Part shown: positions 26,367 to 34,100 of the stretch, piece after piece | Position numbering within the stretch: position 1 is the stretch's first letter | Layout of the letters: each line of letters begins with the position of its first letter | Origin: an uncultured Flavobacteriales bacterium | GTDB lineage: Bacteria > Bacteroidota > Bacteroidia > Flavobacteriales > Crocinitomicaceae | Direction: 5' to 3' | NCBI GenBank assembly: GCA_946479285.1 | Contig: CAMLFH010000004.1 | Span: 209,859 to 273,858, forward strand | DNA length: 64,000 nucleotides | The notes under the pieces: model-generated | The model's input: the letters and a program-made list of their open reading frames with translations, nothing else | What the model was told of the DNA's origin: nothing | The model's database searches: none | Made by a program: the position numbers and the translations under genes

Positions 26367-26547
26367 GTGACCTTGTCAGGATTACAGATCCTCTCGTATT
26401 GTTCATAACGAGCATGGAACCCGCCATTCCGCCACGGCGGATGGCCAGGGTTTTTCATTTCAGTTGCTTACAAAAGCACAGCTTTTGACACAACCAAAAA
26501 TGAAAAACCCGGTTCATCTTTTGATGAACCGGGTTTCTTTCGTGACC
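26367..26547. repeat. 181-bp structured direct repeat, copy 2
   Basis: Starts with a tRNA-Arg 3'-end copy (GTGACCTTGTCAGGATTACA) and ends with the GTGACC at the head of coding tail D. It differs from the copy at 27397-27577 at only three positions, and the copies are 1030 bp apart. It contains three nested structures: a CCGCCATTCCGCC-type hairpin, 13-bp arms GGGTTTTTCATTT/AAATGAAAAACCC at 26448-26460 and 26498-26510, and the terminator hairpin. Confidence 0.85.
26503..26535 (-). terminator. Hairpin D, intrinsic terminator (copy of the tRNA-Arg terminator)
   Basis: A 13-bp perfect stem AACCCGGTTCATC/GATGAACCGGGTT with TTTT loop, followed on the minus strand by a T run. Identical to the hairpin after tRNA-Arg at 27533-27565. 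Confidence 0.75.
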
Positions 26548-26640
26548 TCAAGCGGGGAAACTTCTAACCTTTTGATAGAGGATTTGGAAAGGGTGTTGCA
26601 ACTTGAAACGATTGAAAAATTTGAAGTTCAAATGAAATAA
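26542..26640 (+). pseudogene. C-terminal coding tail, copy D
   Basis: From the GTGACC junction the plus strand encodes VTSSGETSNLLIEDLERVLQ then LETIEKFEVQMK and a stop. Relative to copies A-C most codon differences are synonymous. Upstream the frame is open only for a few codons into the terminator hairpin. Confidence 0.6.
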
Positions 26641-26644
26641 GAGG

Positions 26645-26719
26645 CATAACGTTTTCCATACATTTAAAAGGACTAACAAGTATAGTCATTTTTCCGCTTT
26701 TGCTTATTTGGTGTTATAA
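26645..26719. repeat. attC-like segment 3' of the lipoprotein gene
   Basis: 75 bp bounded by CATAACG on the left and GTTATAA on the right, with an inner GACTA...TAGTC hairpin. The right part (TTGCTTATTTGGTGTTA, 26700-26716) recurs exactly at 27365-27381 on the other side of the lipoprotein gene. Confidence 0.35.
26700..26716. repeat. 17-bp direct repeat flanking the lipoprotein gene, left copy
   Basis: TTGCTTATTTGGTGTTA is found here and exactly at 27365-27381, 665 bp apart, bracketing the single gene between them. Confidence 0.75.
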
Positions 26720-26724
26720 GCAGT

Positions 26725-27351
26725 TCATTTTATTACTATCCGTTGCACTCCGCTTTGTTTTAGGACTTCTAATAACTCAACAAATGCATCAATTGTTGAA
26801 GTTCCTAAATCAATAAATATCGCTTGTCTATCTTTTTCATTTTCAATGCTTATGCTGTGTATCACTTCTTGAAAACCAGTTTGTGGATTAATCTCTTTAT
26901 TATCATCTGCATCGATCCATTTTTTACCCCATGTAATTAATTTATCCATGTTTTGAACACTTCCTTCAATAACAATATTTAAATTATTCCATTGAAAAGG
27001 ATTTAGTTCTATTACTCCTACATTGGATGCAATTTCTAATTTTTCATGGTTAAATTGAACACTTGAATTATAATCATTTATCGAAAACTCCCCGTTCTCA
27101 TCTTTTAACAAACAGTCAGGTCTATATAAACGAAAAAGTTCTTCTTCCGATTCATTATTCATAGCAAGAAGAGATTCTTTTACTCCATCACAATTAACGG
27201 ATAATTCAGTGTATTCATTTAAATAAGCTTCCCTCTGAGACTTTAGAATATTTTCGAGAGTCCTAAATGTTTGGTCTTCTGTAGAATGATTATTACAACC
27301 AAGTGTTATTAGTAATAATACAATGTTTATATTCTTAAGTTTAAAATTCAC
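26725..27351 (-). CDS. Putative lipoprotein of unknown function (cassette gene)
   Basis: 208 residues. The first 19 (MNFKLKNINIVLLLITLGC) form a lipoprotein-type signal with the lipobox cysteine at 19, though leucine at -2 is not the commonest choice. The mature part is acidic and shows no family I recognise; it includes NAHRTH-free, mixed alpha/beta sequence such as VGVIELNPFQWNNLNIVIEG and AIFIDLGTSTIDAFVELLEV. By eye the gene is AT-rich compared with the core genes. It is bracketed by the exact 17-bp repeat, by coding tail D on the left and a tRNA 3'-end copy on the right, making it the clearest single-gene cassette here. Confidence 0.7.
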   Translation of the reverse strand: MNFKLKNINIVLLLITLGCNNHSTEDQTFRTLENILKSQREAYLNEYTELSVNCDGVKESLLAMNNESEEELFRLYRPDCLLKDENGEFSINDYNSSVQFNHEKLEIASNVGVIELNPFQWNNLNIVIEGSVQNMDKLITWGKKWIDADDNKEINPQTGFQEVIHSISIENEKDRQAIFIDLGTSTIDAFVELLEVLKQSGVQRIVIK

Positions 27352-27364
27352 AGTTGTCGTTTTA

Positions 27365-27381
27365 TTGCTTATTTGGTGTTA
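27365..27381. repeat. 17-bp direct repeat flanking the lipoprotein gene, right copy
   Basis: Exact copy of 26700-26716. It is followed by CCACACGTTATCAAAGTGACC, where ACGTTAT again has the GTTA end and GTGACC is the tRNA-type junction. Confidence 0.75.
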
Positions 27382-27396
27382 CCACACGTTATCAAA

Positions 27397-27577
27397 GTGA
27401 CCTTGTCAGGATTAAAGATCCTCTCGTTTTGTTCATAACGAGCATGGAACCCGCCATTCCGCCACGGCGGATGGCCAGGGTTTTTCATTTCAGTTGCTTA
27501 CAAAAGCACAGCTTTTGACACAACCAAAAATGAAAAACCCGGTTCATCTTTTGATGAACCGGGTTCCTTTCGTGACC
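27397..27577. repeat. 181-bp structured direct repeat, copy 1 (next to tRNA-Arg)
   Basis: Runs from a tRNA-Arg 3'-end copy (GTGACCTTGTCAGGATTAAA) to the GTGACC that is the real tRNA 3' end at 27572-27577. Three differences from copy 2. Inverted arms GGGTTTTTCATTT (27478-27490) and AAATGAAAAACCC (27528-27540) enclose a further AAAAGC/GCTTTT stem, so a single strand could fold into one long hairpin. Confidence 0.85.
27533..27565 (-). terminator. Intrinsic terminator of tRNA-Arg
   Basis: 13-bp perfect stem AACCCGGTTCATC/GATGAACCGGGTT with a 4-nt loop, T run on the minus strand, starting 8 bp after the tRNA 3' end. Confidence 0.85.
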
Positions 27578-27646
27578 TTGTCAGGATTCAAACCTGAAAC
27601 CTCCACAGCCGTAATGTGGTGCTCTATTCAGTTGAGCTACAAAGCC
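27573..27646 (-). tRNA. tRNA-Arg, anticodon ACG
   Basis: The cloverleaf can be drawn by hand on the minus strand. Acceptor stem GGCTTTG/CAAGGTC pairs with two G-U pairs; D-arm GCTC/GAGC; anticodon stem CCACA/TGTGG with loop TTACGGC, giving anticodon ACG; T-arm TCAGG, loop TTTGAAT, CCTGA; discriminator A at 27573. CCA is not encoded. Length 74. Its 3' end is the source of three partial copies downstream, so it is the anchor of the cassette array. clpS lies upstream of it on the same strand. Confidence 0.93.
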
Positions 27647-27747
27647 ATTTCCGCGCTCTTCTTATCGTTGATTGCGGGCACAAAGATACGTTCTTTTTTC
27701 TTTTCTACAAGCAATCAATGCTATTTTTTTCTCGCTGAATCGAATTT

Positions 27748-28017
27748 TTATTGGATTTCAGCAGTTATTCCTCTTTCTAACAGGGCAGTACACATTGGCT
27801 CCAATTTTTCATAATCACCGCGTTTTACCTGACATTTTCCTTTATAATGAATAATCCAGGTACATTGTTCTGCCTGTTCTACTTCGTGTTTGCATACTTT
27901 GATCAATGATTCAATTACGTGATCAATTGTATTGAAATCATCATTGAATATGATTAAATCCTTCTGCTCTGTGAGCAATTCCAGGACTTCCGTTTCGTAA
28001 TGTTCAAGCGTTTGCAT
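27748..28017 (-). CDS. clpS: ATP-dependent Clp protease adaptor ClpS
   Basis: Small cytoplasmic adaptor (89 residues) that binds the N-terminal domain of ClpA/ClpC and delivers N-degron proteins. Family features: LIIFNDDFNTIDHVIESL (canonical L.NDD.....V...L), then VCKHEVEQAEQC and the C-terminal KRGDYEKLEPMCTALLERGI with the basic/GdYEvAe.k...L pattern. Here the usual H in the A...M..VH segment appears as Ile-Ile-His (WIIHYKGKC). Preceded by a perfect -7 element (TAACTTTG). tRNA-Arg lies about 100 bp downstream. Confidence 0.92.
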   Translation of the reverse strand: MQTLEHYETEVLELLTEQKDLIIFNDDFNTIDHVIESLIKVCKHEVEQAEQCTWIIHYKGKCQVKRGDYEKLEPMCTALLERGITAEIQ

Positions 28018-28039
28018 GATATTTCTTTCTTTTGTTTTA

Positions 28040-28047
28040 CAAAGTTA
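28040..28047 (-). promoter_or_regulatory. Likely -7 promoter element for clpS
   Basis: TAACTTTG on the minus strand matches TAnnTTTG, 22 bp upstream of the clpS start. No TTG at the expected -33 distance is visible, so confidence is moderate. Confidence 0.45.
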
Positions 28048-28108
28048 GTACTTTCTTTACAGAATGAGAAACAGAAACAGAATGACGATTAAATCTTCAT
28101 TCTCATTT

Positions 28109-31100
28109 TCATTCTGCTTTTATTCTGGCTCCGTACGTGGTCAAAAGTCCTTCTACTTCCTTTCTTTGCTCCTCCCCGTTTACGTTCATTGAGATCTCGA
28201 TCGTGGAAGCACTTGTCTTTAATTCATATGGAATGGTCAGTCGTAACAACCAGTTTGCCCATGAACCCGGAATCTCTTTAAAGTCCCATATTCCTACAAC
28301 TAAGTTCTTATTTGGTTCATTCAACTCGGTTTGTTTTTGAGGAATCTGAACCAGGGTGTCAAATGCCACAGTTGTATTTACCAAATGCGGCAGCTCGGTG
28401 CCCGGCTGAGTTTTAATGCGGAAATCTGTTTGATCGAAATAGAAATCTCCCTGAACACGCAGTTGGTTCATCACTTTGCGCGGATACTCGGAATAACTCT
28501 CCCTGGATGCTAATGAATAGTGATTCAGGATCGGCTTCTCAACCACCGGATTTTCTTTTGCGTAATCTTTCGCAACCTGGTCGCTTACCGGATTTTCTTT
28601 CACTTTCGGCAACTCCTGCTCTTTAAATAGAATTGCTTCTCCCTGTTCTGCCAATAACTTTTTCGCTTCCTGCAGGGAAATTCGTTCACCATTGAAGTAA
28701 GCCGTAATGAAAGCATCTGCAACGCCTTTCTCAACTGCTTCCCCTTTCTTGGGTCTTGCCTCATCTACCGAACGGAAAGTTCCCGTGGAATAGCGGATCT
28801 GGCCATTCTCCAAACGGCGTGTCACCAGCGGATTGATATCGTGCAGCTGTTCTTTGGTTGCCGGACGATTGTAAACTCCCACCTGAACCGTGTAGAACAA
28901 TCCTTTGATTTCCTCACTCGCAATAGCTATCACTGCTCCCGGAGCTTTGTTGTAATCGCTCACTTTAGGTTCTGCTTTGTATTTCGCAATAGTATCTGCC
29001 GGAAGCTGCGCAATTGTATTCTGGATCACTTCCATTACGATCGAATCCTGGCGCATTGGCTTACATAAACCTTGTTCTTCCAACTGGCGCGCTTCTGCCA
29101 GTGAAATGCGTTTCCCGTCACAATAAGCCACCACGAAGGCATCTTTGTAACCCAAAGCGCGAATATCTTGCTGCGCATCCAGAACTTTCTGACGATTCCC
29201 GAAATAACCTGCCAAATAACGCGTAATTCCGTTATCCAGTTTCTCCCCGGTTACCGGTGTAAACTCTCTGAACAGATCCTCCGGGATCGGCTTGGCAAAT
29301 GCTCCAACCTGAACGCGGTAAACCAATCCTGTTGGCGCCTTCACTCCCAGTGGAATGGCTTTTTTAATGACCGTAGGAGTCGCATCTCTCTTGATCTCAA
29401 AACCGACCCCAACTTCCGGAGCTAAAACATCAGCAATGGTTGTTGAAACTGCTGATTTTGGCTGTACTTCACGCGTCAGAACATTCTTCCAGGCCTGCTT
29501 ATCACCTTCTACTGTGTTCAAAGATGTATTCAGGATATTTTCTTTCTCAGTGATCTGCTCACTTTTAGCTGTCAACTCGCTGGACAACTGCTGAACCTGG
29601 TTTTGGATTTCTGCCCGTTCTGCCGGATCTTTTGTGGCAACGTATTCTCTGCGTTTTTCCTCCAATTTGGTCTTCAATTGATTGACAGATTCCTTCAAAC
29701 GGTTAATTTCCTGCTGCTGCTCGCGCAATTTCGGATAATCTTTGTTGGAAGCAATTGCCTGCTCTTCTGCCACGGAAACAGTTTTCGTTAACGCCGGATC
29801 GTTCAGTAGATCATATGTCTTTTCAGCCGAAAGCCCCCTTAACTGCTGATCAATCTTTGCAATTGCGTTCTCAAATGCCTGTTTTTGCTGGTTCAATTCT
29901 TCTGTTCGTTTCGGATCGATGCCCGCTTTCTTCAATTCGCTTTCTATGTCGCCGATCTCGATGGTGAAACGTCGCTTTTGTTCTTTTAAAGCAGTCTCGG
30001 TTTGAACAGTCTGTTTCGTTTCGTCAAAGATCTTCTGACTATTCAGGTATTCTGTGGCAGCGTCCAATAAAGTGACCTCAGTGGTTTTCTCCAAAACAGG
30101 ATCTGCGGTGTTGCCAGTCGTTGAAACACGATTGAGAACCACCTTTTTTAGCGGATCTGAACTCGTTAGCGATTCCAATGCCTGTTTCTTTTCTGCACCG
30201 GTATTTCCTAAAGCAAGTATTGTTTTTTCCTGGATCGCAATTTCTGTTTGCTGCTGCGCTTCTTTGTTTGCAGTCAGTTTATTCTCAATTTCCGCGCGTT
30301 CTTTACCTGAGGCCGCTGTTCCCAACTGCATTTTCAACTGCGCTTCTTCTTCTTTCAGTTTGGTCAAATCTGCCTGTGGATTTCCGGAAGCAGTTTTAAC
30401 AGCAACTGGTTCTTCAAATTCAATAACTCCTTTACGAGTTTTGATTTCTTCCAGTTGTTTTTCCAATAAGTCGATCTTCTTCGTATCCGGAGCTTCCGCA
30501 CGTTTTTCCTCATCCAATCTCAACTCAATGCTTTCGGATAATTCATTCAGGATCTGAAGTTGTTTCGCTGCTTCCTCTTTGCTTGCAGGCTTTTGGGTCA
30601 TTGCAAATTCATAATCATTACCTAGTACTTTTTCCAGGCTCGCCACATCCGCAGTTGGATTCGTAACCTCAACCGGAGTTTGTCCATCCGCTAAAGCTTC
30701 TAGTGACACGCGGTCAACTTCAATGATTCCTTTCCTGTTCTTAATTACTTCCAGTTGGTTTTCTAAAATCTGAATCTTTTTAGCGTCCGGATTTGTGGCA
30801 CGTTTTTCTGTTTCTACCAACGCTTCGATCTTCTTCGACAAGTCATTCAGGATCTCCAATTGCTTCGCTGCTTCTTCTTTATTAACCGGCTTTTGGTTCA
30901 TAGCGAATGTAAAGTCATTACCCAATGCTTTTTCAATACTGGTAACTTCTGCAGTTGGGTTCGTAACCGCAGTTAAAGCTTCTAGCGACACGCGGTCTAT
31001 TTCGATCACTCCTTTGCGTGTTCGAATTTCTGCCAATTGCTCTTCCAGCTGTTCGATCTTCTTCGTATCCGGAATTGCCGCGCGCTTTTCTTCATTTACC

Positions 31101-34100
31101 TGGTTCTGGATCTTTTGCAATAAGTCATCCAGAATTTCCAATTGTTTGGTTGCGTCTTCTTTATTCGCAGGCTTTTGAACCATTACGAATGCAAAATCAT
31201 TTCCCAATGCTTTTTGTATACTTGCTACATCAGCAGTTGGATTTGTAATAGCAACCGGAGTTTTGCCGGCAGAAGCTTTCAATTCTTCTTCTGTTTCTTT
31301 GGATTGCTGCAGCAAATCTGTCAAGACCTGGTTCTCTGCTATTTTCTCAGGAGAGAATTCTTTTTCAATAGCTTTGGAATTCGCCTGGATCTGTTTTTCG
31401 ATGACAGCCTGTAATTTCTTCTCTTCTGCCAATTTCTTGTCAGCGTCTTCTTTGCTTAAGTTCTGGATCTCATCCATACTTAGTGTTTGGTATTCCGGCA
31501 TCACCTCCTGACGGACCTGCTCGTCTTTCAGTTTGGCTTTAATTTGAGAAACTGCCGTTTGCTTTTCTTCATCCAGTTTTGCTTCGTGAATGTTTTCCAA
31601 TTGGTTCAGGTCGATCAATTTATTGATAGATACAGAATCAGACGGATTCTTAGCAATGATCTTCTTTGTTTTATCCTGTTGAGCTTTGATATCGGTCAAT
31701 AATTTCACCTCCTCGTCTATCAACAATTTTGTTTTTTCTTCGGAAGAAGCAGTGCCCGCTTCAATCTTAGCTAAATTCTCTTCGTATGTCGGACGCACTT
31801 CTTTTACCAAATCGGTTTCCGCAGCTTTCGGATCCACAACAGCTGCTGTAGTAAGGGTTTTGATTTCTTCGTTTCGGGAAGCGATGTTCTCGTCGAACTG
31901 CTTCTTCAAATCCTCTAATACTTCTTTGCGCTTAGTGCTTACCGGATCAGTCTTCCCATTTAAAGCAGTCAATTCTTTATCAATAGAAGCAATTGTTTTC
32001 TCTTCCAACTGGTTCAAAGCCTTCAATTCGCCCAAACCATTCTTCTCTCCGATTGCTTTCTTTTCCTGTTCGTAATTCGGCGCAACCTGGTCCAGTTCTT
32101 TTTCCAAAGTCACACCGGAAAGCAGTTCATTTTGATTGGATTCCAGTTCATCCAGTTTTTCCTGGCGACCTTTAACCAATACTTCTTTCTCTTTTTTCAA
32201 CTGCGTTAAAGCATCTTTTTTGTCCTGTAGTTTCTGGTTCAGCGGATCTTTGGTCAGCGACTCATAAACTTTATCCAGTTCCTTGTCCACTCCATCCAGA
32301 AGAGCTTCATCCACTTTGTTTTCTGCTTTGAAACGCTCCTCCGCAATCGAATTATTTCCGGCTGATTTTAGCTCTGTATCGTAATTCGGATTCAAAGCCA
32401 ACAATTCTTTTTCGGCAGTGGTAGTGGTATTTACCGGAAGCTGTGATTCGGAAAGAATGGTTTCCTTCTTCTTTGTGTTCTCCGTTTTAATAGCAAGTAC
32501 CTCGTTTTTCTGCCCGATCAGTTTCGCATCATTCGGGTCCCTGGACAAACCTTCATCTATCTTCGCTAATTCCTGGTCCAGTTTTTTGTCCAGTTGTTCG
32601 TTGTTCTTGACTTTCAGTGCTACTTTTTCTTCGTGCGTCAGATCTGTCTGTTTATCCACAGCATCCTGTGCCACTGAATAATCGTTTTCAAATCCTTCTA
32701 CCCGTGTTTTGGATTCCTGTGCAAGTGCATCATTGGTTCTCGCAGTAATGTGAGTGGTATCAATGGATTTAAACTGCTCTTTCACATACGATTCCAGGGC
32801 GCGAACGTTAGTCGAATTGATTGATTCAACCTTCGCATCTGCTTGAGCTTTTGTAGCGGTTTTATTTTCGTTGGTGTGCTGAATATTGTTAATGAAAGTA
32901 ATCTGTTTGGTATTCCCGGTTTCCTGCTTATTCAAAGCAACAAGCTTATCCTCCAGGCGCTTCACCTCTTCAGCTACCAATTGTTTCTCAGATTCTTTAG
33001 CATTAATTTTAGATTGAATTGCGGGCTGGTCTTTCGATTTCGCAGCAGCTAATTCGGTTTTAAGCGATGTAATTTCTTTATCGAGCTGATTGCTGCTTGC
33101 TTTATACGAGTCCAGTTGTTTCTTCAACTGCTCAGACTGTTTCCCGATCTTATCGTTTTGTGCAAGCAGATTATCTACCGGGTGCGATTCTTTTTCGTTC
33201 TCAATACTTTTTACCACTTCTGCTTTGGCGATCACTGCATCTTTCAATTGATCGTATTTTTCATCAACCACTGTTTTGCTCACCGTTTCTTTCAGTTCCG
33301 TAATGGATTTTAATTTTTCCTGTTCTTTCGGGATCAATTTTGAAACGCTGTCTACAAAACCATCAATCCGCAGAATCTCTTCTTTTAGTTCGATAATCCT
33401 CTCCACTTTATCATTCGCAGCCAATAAAATGTCGTTCTTTTCTTCGTTTGTTCCGGCTGCATTTGCCTTCGCTACGTCTTTCTTCACTTCCGCCTGCAAT
33501 GCTTCAACCTGTTCCGCTTTTTCCACAATGGCAACCAGTGAACCGGTTTCCAAACGCCGCAGACCATCTACTTTCTGTTCCTGTTTTTGCTGAATAGTCT
33601 CAAATTTCGAAATGATTTCCTGGTTCGAAGCTCCTTCCAAACCAATATCCGCCAAAACTTTTTTGTTTTCCTTCTGAGCATCCAGAGCATTGATATCAAA
33701 ATTACCTGCGTTGACATTTAATTCCGAACGCGCCCGGATGACCTCTGCCAAAATTCCCTGCGAATCGTCTACAAATTCGTTGAACTGATCAACAACACGC
33801 ACAGCAACTTCATTCGCACCATTCGCTTCTTCCTGGATCTTTTGTTTGAGCGGCTTGAATTCTTTCAGGAATGGAATGTTGACCTGTGCTTTGTGCACAA
33901 GTGTACTTCCTTCCACCGTCATTTCATAAGTATACTTCCCGCCTTTGGGAAGTGTGATCAGGTAACTGCCTTTATCATTGGATTTAAACACACCAATCTC
34001 ATTCCCTGAATTTACATCAGTTACTTTAATGGAGATCTTTTTGTTTTCCGGTTTTACCGTCGAAGCGAAATCTCCTTTGATGATAGCCAATTGCAAAGGA

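Larger units (their letters stand above)
24078..27577. mobile_element. tRNA-Arg-anchored array of single-gene cassettes
   Basis: Junction sites with GTGACC (GTTACC once) occur at 24093, 25184, 25348, 26367, 26542, 27397 and 27572. They alternate strictly between two kinds: GTGACC followed by a coding tail, and GTGACC followed by a tRNA-Arg 3'-end copy. Between a tail and the next tRNA-type junction lies one minus-strand gene (855-1091 bp units); between a tRNA-type junction and the next tail or the tRNA lies a 164-175 bp spacer with a terminator hairpin. The GNAT gene to the left is probably one more, decayed, unit. No recombinase is encoded, so movement would need one supplied elsewhere. Confidence 0.6.

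Noticed and set aside
24055..27565. CRISPR array in the repeat-rich region
   Set aside because: Repeats are long, few and of different kinds, spacers contain genes, and no cas genes are present.
30000..33600. Many long plus-strand open frames opposite the 2343-residue gene
   Set aside because: They mirror the Glu/Lys/Ala-rich coiled coil and give Ser/Phe-rich translations without start context or motifs; typical shadow frames.
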